Shown piece after piece: positions 37,595 to 50,800 of a DNA stretch of 64,000 bases. The notes below the pieces were generated by a model that saw only the letters and a list, made by a program, of their open reading frames with translations, was not told the DNA's origin and searched no databases. Source of the stretch: Caenorhabditis remanei. Its lineage: Eukaryota > Nematoda > Chromadorea > Rhabditida > Rhabditidae. Position numbers and translations under genes: made by a program. The stretch lies in assembly GCF_010183535.1 (NCBI RefSeq), contig NC_071328.1, positions 5,642,001 to 5,706,000 of the forward strand, written 5' to 3'. How positions within the stretch are numbered: the stretch's first letter is position 1; each line of letters starts with the position of its first letter.

Positions 37595-40500
37595 AATGTC
37601 TCCGTCTCATTTATCGAGAGACAAGCTCCTTTTATTTCTACACACCGCACTACGCATTCTACTTAATTCGAGCTCCCGTCGTCAGCTTTCTTTATTTAAA
37701 CGTTTCTAACGACTCCAATTTTCTCTTGATTCGGTAAACGGATGAATTGGATGAGTACCCCGACAAAGAGTCGTTTCAATTTCTTCTTTTTTTTTGAGCA
37801 TTGCGGTTTTTTTCTTAGGAATTTTGATATTTTCCGATTTTGTGTCGATTTACAGTGAAAATGTTTAAAATCAAACTGTATATCAGCACAAAATCGGTAT
37901 GCACTCCAATCTAGGCAATATACTCAAAACATTGATAAACTCGCAGTTTTGGAGTGGAAAACTTAGGAAATTGCTTTTAAATTAAGAATCTCGTCTTGCA
38001 TTTCAGGCTGAAATTTTCAGCACAATTCATCTTTTCGTCTATTCCATCTCCCATTTCCAAGCTATTTTTGACGTTCTACTATTCCATAATTATACAGAAA
38101 CGTGCAAAAGAGAAATAAGCTATTTCCTACGAATAATCCTTTGTTTATCGCCAATTTCTTTAGCAATTTTCTCCCCCCGTTTGATCGCCAAAGTAGAAAC
38201 TCACACAGAGTGCGTCATTTTGTTATTGGAAGCGGGGGTGTTTTGGAGATGACAGCTATCAGATGGCGTCGGTTCGGAGCATTCAGAAGAGGTACCTGAA
38301 TACAAAAATAACTTCAGGTGAACCAGAAAAAGAAGTTAGAAGAAGAAGAAGCTGAAGGCTTGTGGGAAAAGTAAAAGTGGAAGAGGGAAAGTGGGAGGAC
38401 TCAAAGAGAGAGAGAGAATCAAAAATTCATAGTGAAAAGGGAGAAGGAGAGTTGGTGGTTGGCAAGCCCCAGTGGACTAGAGCTGTCGGGGGGTAAAGGA
38501 AGGAGGAGACTCTAAAAGTTGTCGGAAGAGGAAGGAGGACATGAGATGTTGGAGAAGAAGAAGAAGAAGCAGTTGCTCTTCTGAGTTCAACAAAGAACTT
38601 TCAAAATATATTTAAAATCGGTTTATGATCTATTCTGAGAGTCGGGAATTGGGTTTTTGGAGTGCAATTTCGACAAAAATGTCTTGAGAGATAGGTAATT
38701 TCTATCGCATTCTGATGGCTATACTCAGTTTTTGGTGGCTCTGAACTTGTAATGAAGAGAACAATAGTATACTCGAAGAAAGTGTTTGAGAACAACATTT
38801 AAGGTACACTTGTGAGTCTGCAACGATAATGGTAATAGAATTCGAAAAAGTTACGAATCTCAAAATGAATCTGCGAACTCTGGAATATACAGAAAAATAT
38901 CTAAATTTCAAACCATCAAAAAATAACTCCTCCACTTTGACCATTTATACCTCCAATCATTATTCTAATTACTGCACCGGGCACTGCTCCAGGCACCGTG
39001 CTACACGGTGCCATCAGCTTTCCTAATAAAAATCTAAACGACAATGGGAATGTTATGTGTACTTTCTTTCTTTTTCTCTAATAGTACAGATTTCTGGTCA
39101 GAGGGTAATGATATGATAAAATTCAAATCAGTTGTTCGCGTTTCAACGCAGAGGTCAGAGATTACGGTATAATCAGGAGAGTGTCGCTGGGTGATCAGAC
39201 AGGAGAGATCACTTGATGAAGTTCAAACCAAATAACTTCAAATTTTGTACATTAAAAAAGAAACATTGACCTGGTTCACGAAGCGTTTGCATTACACTTA
39301 CTCAAAATTCAGCAAGAAAATAGGTCAAATAATGGCAGACAACGGAAAGGGCCGTAGACAACTCACGGCTATCAAATTTCATCTTGAAAAACTTTTGACT
39401 TTTATGAAAAAGTTGATATTTCAACAAACTGTTCATCTCGATACTTCTATTTTAAGTACCACGTTTTCCACTGTCTTTTTTCAAAAAAAGAAGCAAAAGA
39501 TCTGTCTGAGGTGTAATTCGATTTCGTCTCATTCACTATCTCCTCCTCCCGAGTGTCGAATTTCGACGTGTGCGCAGAGGAGGGCGAGCACACAAACACA
39601 CGCGATGGAGCACATCCAAGTTTTTATGGTGAACAGAGAAAAAAAACATAAACATATATATCGTCGGTGAGAGCTTTTTGAGACATTCTCGTTCTCTGGC
39701 GATCAGAAATTAAAATAGATGGGGGTGTCTTTACTTTTAAGAAATCATTTTTTGAACATTTGCTCTTAAAAATGTGACCGAAACATGTTGTTTTTTTAGT
39801 TTGAAGCTGAACAGCGTGACTTTGTAATCGAATTGGGAAGTCAGAACATATAAAAACGGATTTTCAGAGAGAAAATGAGAGAAGAATGGGAAAAACAACA
39901 GATTGACAAGAAAAATGACAAAAAAGGAAAAATTATTCGATTTCTGTGGGAAAAACGCCACGTCCCAGGAAAATAATTTATTAAAATAACTGAAATAATT
40001 AATTGCGTGTCGAGACCCAAAAAGAAATTATGGCATGCCCCTTTAAATTGGGTACGGTAGTGGTAAAGTATTGTAAAGAGAAAATTTATGAAATTTCAGA
40101 CAAAACCTCAGTTTTAGTAACAAAAAAATATATCGTTGAAAAGCTAAAATCTCATTCTAAGCAATTCAGTTTGGAAATAATCCACAAGTTATTCAAGTTT
40201 TGCTTTTGCTGATTTTCACTGTCAAGTTCATTAGAATCAAAAATTTCAGAAACGGTCACTCTTATTCCTATGCAAAGCTCCATAATCCTAGCTGTCACAC
40301 ATAATCCTTCGATAAATTATATTTGGTCAGATTCTACCAGACCGATAAGAATTTCGAAGGAAAGGAGGAGCTTTTGCTCAAAAGTTTTTGAAAAAAAATC
40401 ATTCTTTTCAAACATTTTCAACAGTAAATTACTAATAAGAACATTTGAGGCAGTAGTGTCCGAAAAGAGAGCGGGGTAGGAGGTGAAAGAAATCTAAACT

Positions 40501-41444
40501 GTTTGCCGAAGCTGCATAAATATTTATCTCGTTACCCTCTTCTCTTTCATTCATTCCGACGTTTTCTTCTTTATTGAGACATTTGGAAAAGCACAAAAAT
40601 TGTGCGCAGGGAGGTTGGACTCTGATTATAGCAGTGATAGAGAGACGTAGACGATCAAAAAAGTTGGCTCAATGAGTTGAGGAAAAAAGAAACTATTACA
40701 ACGAGAAAAAAGTGATCAGACAACGGGAAGTGGACAAAAAATGATAACAGGAAATCGGATTTGACAAAGATCTCTGGGATATATTTTTCCAAATGAAAGT
40801 TCATCAATTCCTGACTTGTTCACGTGTCTTGAAACGAGTCAGAAGATTCAAAAATCGTAAGAAAAAGAAGGAAAAAGTTCATGAAAAAGAGGGAAAGGGA
40901 GGGGAGAAAATGGGCACTTGAAGATAGATAATATGGTGGGAATTTCACGCGTTTTTCACGAAAGAAGAGCATTTCGAGAAACTAATTTTGAGAAAGGAGA
41001 GATGAGATCGAATTTCGTAGTTTTCTTTCAATGAATGTTTTGAGTATGCTCTTTAGGAATGAAATTGTTGAAATTTCGTGTTTCTAGATCGGTTTTCTTG
41101 GCGAGACCCATTGAACAGAGCCACCAAATCATATGGTGTAACACCAATAGCTCCAATCAGTTTACACCAATGTCACCTCTCAACCAATAATTTTCGACAA
41201 ATTGGAAGGCCCAGCCACACCTGAACACATATGAGTGGCAATTGTAAATAGCAGGACTGCTTCTTTGTGAGTCATCGAGAGAAACACCTGAGAACTTGTT
41301 GGGGGAAATGAATTTTGTTGGGTTGGTCGAAATAAAAAGTTCAGATTTTTGAAAAGAAGTAATCTTTGAAACATTGGGACATACCCATGAATTACTCCGC
41401 CCATTTTTTTAGCTAGATGTATCTCATCTGTCACTAAAGTCCAT

Positions 41445-41760
41445 AATTTCAAAGTTTTATCTGGAATTCGGATTCCGGAATTTCTTGTTTTTTTACTCCG
41501 GTTCCGGATTCCGGATTCCGGTTTTTTTCCGATTTTCAAACTTTTTTACAAACGACTTTTAGTCCTTCTTTTTTGGCTTTGATATTTAAAAGTAGTTTTA
41601 AACTTTTTATTTATCATTAAAACCCTCGAAAAAATGACTTGGATTTGTAAATTTAGCAAATCATACGGAATCCCGTATTCAGAAACTCCGGAATTTCGGT
41701 TATTTTGTTGATTCCGGATTCCGGAAATCGAAAAATGCAATTCCGTAAAACTTTGAAATG
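41445..41760. repeat. Inverted repeat rich in GATTCCGG
   Basis: The left arm ATTTCAAAGTTTTA at about 41446 is inverted at 41745-41759 (TAAAACTTTGAAAT). Between them several GATTCCGG words occur on both sides. It looks like a decayed foldback element with short internal tandem words. Confidence 0.6.
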
Positions 41761-42929
41761 TTTCGATGTCCACGATTTAAAGATGTAGGTTTCATCGGTC
41801 TCACCGCAAAACTGGAGTGGATAAATCTTCGGAACTTTTCCAAAAAATATGGAGACCTCTGGAAAAAACTATAGCTTCACAAATACGATTTTATTGTTCT
41901 CGGATGTATATTTATAATTCCAAAAAAAGAATAAAAGCAGGCAAAAAAACATAAAAATTGGCGTTGGGGGGACCTGCTCTCGACAACTCGTTTCTTTCCG
42001 ATTGACGTGGCCATAACTTTTCTTTCTTCTTCTTTTTCTTTTCTTCCGCTGCTCCCATTGACTCCGCCCCCACTCCTCTTCTTCAGCTTCTTCTCAAAGT
42101 TTCACCTCACTACGTCACTTGTACAAAGGCCCGAAAAGAAGAAGAAGAAGAAGAAGACGATTGAAGGGAAAAAAGGAGCTCTTCTTCGTATTCGGGAAAC
42201 GAAGCGTATCCAAGATTTTGAAGACTTTTTTGAAGTTTTTTTTACAGAAAAAAACAAGAAGTCTCAGGGGACAAAGACTTCTTCTCTATTCGTCAGTCAC
42301 AAAAAACTCTAATGCGTTTCTCATTTTTACACGAGAATGTGGACACATTCTTCTCTTCTTTCTCCCGTGTTTATTGTTTATTTGTTCGCTGAGATTTCTT
42401 TCTCCAGATTGAGAGAAAGAGCAAGAAAATGGAAAGAGTTGTTCTGGAAATTCATTGTTTCCTTTCATACGGATAAATAAGATTGATATTGGAAGATAAC
42501 AGTCAAAAGTTTGATGATTGTTATTTGAGAAGACCAGAGGGACCTTCTGGAAACGAAAAAGCGGCGTTAGAATTCGGGAATCTGGACACTCAAGATTCTG
42601 AAGTGACGGGTAATCATATCGAGAAATCACAAAGTCAAACTTGTCTATTCATGTTTCTTTATTCTAAAATGCAGTTTATTGGTAAATGCATCGTTAGCAA
42701 TTAGATGATTAACGCAATGAGAACAAGGTATAATTAGTGCATTAACTCTTCCAGATCTGCATCCAATTCTTCTGATGTCATCTTTCTGCTGGCAAAATTT
42801 TCCTTTGGCTTGAACGACTTCTTCTGAAAAACCAGATAGGCGGGTCTTATGGATGGGGCCTTTGTTGGAGTACGATGGTTTCGATGGATACGTCACCCGG
42901 CTTGAAATACTTGACGTCTATTTCCCATA

Positions 42930-43683
42930 GGACTCCTCCTCATCAAGTTCTGGGCTCCTCGGGATCCCCTCATCTGGGCTTCTTTAGGACTCCTCCTCAT
43001 CAAGTTCTGGGCTCCTCGGGATCCCCTCATCTGGGCTTCTTTAGGACTCCTCCTCATCAAGTTCTGGGCTCCTCGGGATCCCCTCATCTGGGCTTCTTTA
43101 GGACTCCTCCTCATCAAGTTCTGGGCTCATCGGGATCCCCTCATTTGGGCTTCTTTAGGACTCCTCCTCATCAAGTTCTGGGCTCCTCGGGATCCCCTCA
43201 TCTGGGCTTCTTTAGGACTCCTCCTCATCAAGTTCTGGGCTCCTCGGGATCCCCTCATCTGGGCTTCTTTAGGACTCCTCCTCATCAAGTTCTGGGCTCC
43301 TCGGGATCCCCTCATCTGGGCTTCTTTAGGACTCCTCCTCATCAAGTTCTGGGCTCATCGGGATCCCCTCATTTGGGCTTCTTTAGGACTCCTCCTCATC
43401 AAGTTCTGGGCTCCTCGGGATCCCCTCATCTGGGCTTCTTTAGGACTCCTCCTCATCAAGTTCTGGGCTCATCGGGATCCCCTCATTTGGGCTTCTTTAG
43501 GACTCCTCCTCATCAAGTTCTGGGCTCCTCGGGATCCCCTCATCTGGGCTTCTTTAGGACTCCTCCTCATCAAGTTCTGGGCTCCTCGGGATCCCCTCAT
43601 CTGGGCTTCTTTAGGACTCCTCCTCATCAAGTTCTGGGCTCCTCGGGATCCGCTCATCTGGGCTTCTTTAGGACTCCTCCTCA
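42930..43683. repeat. 57-bp minisatellite, array A (13 full units plus a partial)
   Basis: Units start with GGACTCCTCCTCATCAAGTT and contain CTGGGCTCCTCGGGATCCCC and TCATCTGGGCTTCTTTA. Unit starts at 42930 and 43671 are 741 bases apart, exactly 13 x 57. Variants are few: three units carry CTCATCGGG with CATTTGGGC, one has GATCCGCTC. Both strands are free of stops because 57 is divisible by three: plus strand RTPPHQVLGSSGSPHLGFF, minus strand NLMRRSPKEAQMRGSRGAQ. Confidence 0.95.
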
Positions 43684-44290
43684 AGTTCTGGTGCTGCTGA
43701 TGTTCACTACTGAACATCTGGTGAATGAATGACCAATTTTTGCTCATCCTGTTACCAGATGCTCAGTACTGAACATGCTATAACCGGATGCTCATCGCTG
43801 AACATTCAGTCACCGGATGATGACCATTTTTGATCATCCAATTCCCTCCCTTCTCACTTTTTCCCCCAACGTCCCTCATCTATTGTTTTCAAATCCCATA
43901 TTGCATCATATAACTTTGACAATTTTCTGATTCTCAACAATTTTAACTTTTAATGTTTCGTATTTTTACTTCGTATATATATTTTTACCTTGATATGTAT
44001 AAGCGGCCTTTGGTCCTTCAATCAATAAATATTACAAAAAATACAAAATCCAGTCACCGAACGCTCATCGCTGAACATCCTGTCTTGTGTACTCCTACAC
44101 AACTATATATGAATCGACAAGTTATATATATATACCCACCTCTAACGATGTGCTCGACATCTCACGGGTTCCGCCAGTCACTATAATTACTATGGGAAAT
44201 AGGCGGGGCTTATAGGCGAATACTGTAGACTTAAATTTCTCCGTTTTTCGATTGGAAAAAAAGGAAAAACCCGGTACGGTCTATGATGGA
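43684..44290. mobile_element. Flank of array A shared with array B
   Basis: The segment 43684-43784 (GTGCTGCTGATGTTCACTAC to GAACATGCTATAAC) and 44178-44290 (TCACTATAATTACTATG, AGGCGGGGCTT, then CCCGGTACGG) both recur beside array B. The 393 bases in between are absent there. They contain further copies of a CGGATGCTCATCGCTGAACA word. Together with the minisatellite this behaves as one dispersed repeat unit; its class is unknown. Confidence 0.65.
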
Positions 44291-44881
44291 CTTATTGTGT
44301 GACGAACATGTAATGTCTCCTAGTCATCTTAATTGTTTTTATCAAAGCTTATTTCCACTACTTTTCACAATTAAGTGCCCTTTCTTCATTTTTTCTTCCC
44401 AAAACATACGGAAACCAGCTGACGAAGATGTCATCAGATAAGTAACTTTCATTCGTTCCAATATTTAAATTCAGAGATGAGAGAGTGTGCGCAAGATAGA
44501 GAGGGAACCACGAGCGATTTTTTCTCACTTTTTACTCGCATCATTTCCGTTATTTTTTTCTTAATTTTTTCTCATAAAAATCTATTTTTCCGCGCGATTT
44601 CTCAGTCCGAGAGCGCGAGATTTCGATAATCAAAAAGCATGCGACACTTGCAAAAAACTGTGAATAAGTGTTGCAACGCAGGCTCCGCCCACTTTTTAAT
44701 TTCCAAAATATTTATGCGTTTTGAATGATTTCATAGTAAAGTCGCTAAGAATAACTTTCAAAATCGGTATTCTTCGTATCCGCTGGAGAAAAACAATAAT
44801 ATATTTCTTTATTTTCAATTACAAGTACTCATATCTTTATGTTCGTGTTCTTTTTTCCACAAAAGTTAATAAAAATCTTTC

Positions 44882-44888
44882 ATTACAG
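44882..44888 (+). promoter_or_regulatory. Probable trans-splice acceptor at npp-6 ATG
   Basis: ATTACAG lies directly before the start codon. Trans-splicing is likely; an unseen upstream coding exon is the alternative. Confidence 0.45.
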
Positions 44889-47800
44889 ATGGACTTGGTG
44901 TATGGTACAGAGTTAACCTTTGGGGATGGATTTGCCGTAGAATATTGGCACAGATTTGGAATACAATCTAGTGAGATTAATTTACAGTTTCTTCTGAAAT
45001 TATTTATCTTTTTCCAGACGGACCTCTCAATACCAACATATTAGAAACAGAACCATCCGGTGGAATCGCCACTTTTCCAGACATCAAAAACTTTTCCGAT
45101 CGAATTTTCATCTGGCGAGCTATGGGAAACAAACTCTACATTGAAGAGCGGTCGACTCTTTATTCTTTGACTGACAACTCAATATGCATGGATGTCGGAC
45201 GTTCCTATATTATTCCAGGGACTTCTATTACATTTTTCAAACAAGGAGTTCTCAGCATTGTCGTGCCGACAGCCACGTCAGTACATCGATTTTATAAAGC
45301 GATTACTTCTAAACCCGACAATGTGAGTGAAAGTTTTCGCATATTCAAACTTAATTCTGATTTTTAACTTCCAGACGGGTTCATTGTTGCACAGACTCTT
45401 CGAAGACGAAGGGTTTAGTATATACGAGACCAAGTTCGAACTGAGGACAAAGGGACGGCCGATTCGAGCCAGTGTCACACATCATCCTAACAAAAACACG
45501 GTGAATAGCTGAGCTCGTCCTTTTTGTATCTCGCTGAAAGTTTGAAACAACGTGGTTTTCGAATTTTTGGCAAAACTGCTGTAAAACTGGCAAATGTTCT
45601 CCTTTTTCCACTGAATTTGTCAAAATTTAGTTCGTAACAAAACCACCATACATGAAATATTCAAAAGTGAGAAAAAAACAATTCGAAAAGTGTAGCAAAT
45701 TTTAAAAACTACTGGTTTTCTTCGAAAAAGTTATTGAGAATTCGAGAAAAAACATTTTTCCACCAAAATACCGACAAAGAAATTTTTAAACTTCCCACAT
45801 TCCAGGTCAGCTACATCACAGCGGAAGGCGAACTCAGATTCGTTGCTCTCGGTCGCGATCAAGAAAACGAAAATGTCGGTCACGAAGAATTTCGTCTTCC
45901 AGAACTCGGTTTCTATTACAAATGGTTCGGTAGAACCAGCAGACTTGTCAGTGATTCTTGTGCAATGAGGGACCTGTCAGAAGTGTCATCAGATAAAAAA
46001 TCCGGACCGAAGTCTGATATAATATTTGCTGTAACGAGAGACGGAATTGTTGAAGCATGGAATGCTGACAATAAGGAGCAGCTGGAAACCCGCATTAATC
46101 TCAACGAATATTTATCTCCAGATGATCCGATTCCAAGACGAACTGATGATTCAAAACGCTCTGATACCGATGATTCGACAAGTACAGAAGCTGGACCAAC
46201 CCGATTAGAATATACTATGAAAGCATATCCATATGGAAGTGATATACTCATAATTGTTGGATGTGATGTTGTTATCGGACGGCAAAGTGTTGGAATCCGA
46301 GTGCACATTATTAAATTTTCGAATTATGAGATGAAGCATCTGCAGATGTATGAGAAACGTGTAACAGATAATAGTATGTCGCTGGTGGATTTGGGATTGC
46401 TCCAGACTTATTTTCCACCGAAGGAATCGGAAGAGTTGGTGGAGAAAGAACAGAAATGGTATGCGAATGCTAGAGTTTTAAGCGAAAAACGCAAATAAAA
46501 TAAAAATATTAAATGAGAAAGGCACAATAACAACTTTATACTCGCAAATAAGTTTCCAAACAAAACGTTTAAAATTTCAAAATTAGGAGCATTTTCTGAA
46601 GCTGTTAAATTATTTCACCTCGGAAACACCCGGAGAGCGTTCAATTTCTTCCCAATTTCCTACACTTTCAGCGAGGAGAAGAACGCTCGAACTGCCGCCC
46701 AATTCTCATTATCCGCTCTGTTCAAAAGTTCATCTACCCAAAAAAGTTACTCGATTCAACGTATTTCATTCGCAATTCAATGGGATACTGGAGAAGTTAT
46801 CTCTGATCTTGATTGGCATCCAGTTCGCCCATTCCTTCCTGTCCCGACTTCAGACGGTAGAAATGATGGTGATGAACAGAAGAAACCATTTTTTCTGATA
46901 CCTGATGCTTCTTATGAGCAAATTAACGATGTGGTCTTTAACTTTGATTTGTTCCCATTTGACATCGTTCATCGGGGCATTCAGGTTGGTGGTATTTCAA
47001 GAATTGAGCTTGAAAAAGATCGTGTTTCATGAAGTTCTTTTCAAAAATTCGAATCGCAATCCTATAAATTTTTAGATCGTCTCCGATAACTGGGACGTTA
47101 GTGAAACTCCCGACGGAACCCAAAGGTATTTCAAAGATATAAGCGACGGCGAGTGGAATGTGCTCTACAATTTTGTACAAAGTTATTTGCGTTCCCCTGA
47201 ATACAAGCAAAAATTCAATAAACCGAGTCCGGAACTGAAATCGATGTCATCCAAACAAAAACATCAAGCTTTGTATCAAGAGTATGTATAAAACTCATCA
47301 GGAGTCCGATAATATCACGTTTTTCAGTTTCTGGTGGAAATATCTCGAAGTATGTCAACAGCTCGACTTCAATGCTCGCGGAGTCATTTCTCTTTCACCA
47401 ATTCAAATATCCGGAAACTTGAGGATAATGGCTGTAATTCATAGAGATCGGATGACTATTCTCGAAGAGGTTAACACAGAACTTCTGAATCTCCTCATGA
47501 TGAAAAACAAAGAGAAACTAAAGCTTGAGCCGAAATTCCCGAAAGAACTGGATAACGAAATGACTGCTTTAATTGAGGAGGCGTCACTACTTGCGGATCG
47601 ACGTGTTTTTCTTATGGTAGCGTCTTTATATACAGTACCGCCCGAAAGGTTATCAACTTTGGCTGTTTTCAGTTGAAAATTACCTAATTTGAGAGTATGT
47701 CATGGTAATATTGATTGTTCCACAAAGTAGATTTTTAATGAACTATACAGAACAAAGGTAGATCTTCATTTTTGTAGTTGGCAACTTTTTTGTGCGAGCA

Positions 47801-50800
47801 CTCTCTAGCAAGTTACGTATCGACAAAGTAATTTCTCCCTAAAATCGACCCATTTCAGTGCAAAAATAGTGCGATTTTTGAGATGTCGTCTTAAAATGAC
47901 CATAACTCTTTAGGGAGTGCTCGTACAAAAAAGTTGTCAACTACAAAAATGAAGATCTACCTTTGTTCTGTATAGTTCATTAAAAATCTACTTTGTGGAA
48001 CAATCAGTATTACCATGACACACTCTCAAAGTTGATCATTTTCAGCTGAAAACAGCCAAAGTTGATAACCTTTTGGGCGGTACTGTATTACTGACGGCAT
48101 AAGAACTTTTTACGAATATTAAAATTATTCCGTAATTTCAGAATCGTCATAGAGCCCGCGTTATGTGTTCAGTAGCCGGAAGCGTACCAATGGAGGATGA
48201 CGTAAAAGTCAATCCGTTCGATTTTGATACGGATGGACGTTTTCTTCAAATCACAACTGTACAATATGCAAGGATTGTCGCGTTGACGAAGGCATTCCTT
48301 GCTGCAGCGGCTTACGATCCAACGAAACCGTACGGCGGTATGATTACACGTGATTTCAATGGATCTTTCACACAAGGTCTTGTTGCTGTGAATATTCGAA
48401 GAACTGTGGAATCTCGTGTTCATTTTGCACTAATTCTGCTATCATTGTACAATAGTATCAAAGCTGTGAGTGAATTCATCCTGTTCATACTTGCAATCCG
48501 GGCCGATCCGGGCCGACGGTTTTTGTTAAATAACTTTCTTCAAACAATCGTATCGGGTTGGTTAATAGCTCAAATGATAGGTCTTTGAACCTGTCATCAG
48601 ATAAAAGTATATGTTCTGCGAAATTTGTTTTGATTTTATCTGATGACAGGTTCAAAGACCTATCATTTGAGCTATTAACCAACACGATACGATTTTTTGA
48701 AGAAAGTTATTTAATAAAAATCGTCGGCCCGGATCGGCCCGGATTGCAAGTATGATCCTGTTGATATAACATTTCATCGTTTTTTCATGTTCGTTCCTAG
48801 AAAAATGATTATTAATTACAGCAGAACGAACGAGACGGAGTTGAACCGTTCAAAATTATCCACTCGCTTTCCCGTAAACTCAAAGAGATTATTCGCATTT
48901 ATTGGGAGCTCAAGGAAATATTGGATGTCAAAATTACAAGGTTTTCCGCTTGATTGAAAAACGGGTTATTTATAACAAAGATTCATTTTTAACAATTTTC
49001 AGAGGTGGATTGAAATTGAATATCGAAACATGGATAGTTTCGGATGACGAGGCACTTGGAATACTGAAACGAGAAGGAGGTTACGGGCCAAATGGATACA
49101 AAGAAATACGTCTGAAAGACTTCAATTGGTTCGTCAAAGTGACGACTGAAGCGGCTGTTCGTGCATTTCTCTCAACTACGGAGATTCTTCTTGTGCCACG
49201 TCTTCTGGCTGAAAGAAACGAGTATAGAGTATTGCTGTCGCTGTTCGTACAAAAATATGTTCAGAAAACTGAAGCATTGGAACCAGTTTTTGAATTCTAT
49301 CAGGGAATCGCGTGGTCAGGACTTGGTCTTGGGCAGAGAGTAAGTTTCCCCCGAAAGTATGTATGATTTTTAGAATTTTTATGGAAAAAACTCCATAGAT
49401 TGATTCGAATACTGCAATGTGTAACTGAAAGTTTCAACTTTAGAAATTACTAGAGGACTTCTGCCATCTCTTTTCTCTAAATAAAAACAAAGGCTTGGAA
49501 TTAGTAATTTTATTCAGTAGTTTTAAAATAAAAATCACAATAATGAGTGTTAACTATGTTTTTTCACTGGTGATCCATTGATATCATTAGTATTCCATCG
49601 CTTCTTTGTGACGGTTCCCTCTTTCTTCTGGTTCCAAACATAGATGCGAATTGTCGACCGCCAGAATTGAATGCTACATTTGATTCCATCGTTTCTAATG
49701 AAATCATAGGATTCCTTGATTTTAAAACCGTCAGAATTGAATCCACGTGGTAAGAATTTCTCCGTCATGATTCTGGGATCATATTCCGGCAGTTTGTAGA
49801 CTTGGTCTCTTTGTTCAACAACTTGTATTCCTTGAAGAATAGATACAGTATTCCATCCTCCATATCGACCGAATCCGATTACTTGAAGATTTTCATTGAT
49901 CTTTCCATCTCTCATATCACAAATAAACTCATTGATATTCTGCTCTGTCAAAGTCCAGATATCAGCCAAAAAGATCACTTTGTTCTTCAATTTCCGCAGG
50001 AATTCTGGTGTGATCCATGACGAATTTCTGACTTGCAACCAATCGATATTGAAGATTTTGTAGTGTTCAGTTCTGAGTTCTATTGGTCCATTCAACGCGA
50101 GTCCCTTCTGAAAATCGACACCATCCAATAGAATATCAAGATCTTCTGAAGTACAGTCATCCATACATTCCACATTCGCTTCTGAGTATTCATATGATTT
50201 TTCACCGACCGATAGGACTGTGCATTTCTGATTGAAAGCATCGAAATAACTGACAAGATCTGGATCAATATTGAGATAATCCAGATTTCCAGGGAGTAGA
50301 TCAGAAAGTTCTTCATGAATATCATACATTGCATTGATCAGGATAAACTTGCTGGAATGATGGAACGATTGAGAGTAGTTTCTGGATGGAATATAGATAT
50401 CAACTCGATGGCTTCGAACACAAATGTGATATCCGCCAGATGGAATATGTAGAAGTTGAATGAATTGTTTGAATATATCAGCAGTCTTGGATAGATTGAT
50501 CAGAGATTTGACATCTAGTGTTTTGACCAAATGAGCCATTGGAAGTAGTGGAAGGTTAGTAATAGTAGTAGAATATAGAATAGACGACATTTTATGCTAG
50601 GGTAAGTAAAGGGAATGAATGAATTTCAGATGATATTTCCCGTATATTTTTCACTACCTGAGTTATCTGATTTTGGCGGTTATATAATTTTTGGCGGGTG
50701 AGTCATTTAGTTTCGCGGGTGAGTGATGTACCGCCTGCTGGTTTTTGTACACGATTGTACTCCACACAATCTGTATCCTATCACAATCTAATTCGACCCA

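Larger units (their letters stand above)
37351..44888. other. Gene-poor 7.5 kb between abts-1 and npp-6
   Basis: This is the joint upstream region of two divergent genes. It holds a TG microsatellite (37577-37594), purine-rich tracts (38330-38575), an inverted repeat at 41445, a 57-bp minisatellite at 42930 and its flank to 44290. None of the short open frames shows a domain, codon continuity across splice sites or a signal peptide. Confidence 0.6.

Noticed and set aside
42930..43683. CRISPR-like array
   Set aside because: Units are contiguous with no variable spacers, and the DNA is from an animal.
42875..43732. 285-residue plus-strand frame over the minisatellite (19-residue repeats) as a real protein
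   Set aside because: It is produced automatically by a 57-bp stop-free repeat; the opposite strand is equally open, there is no promoter or splice context, and the frame begins only in flanking DNA.
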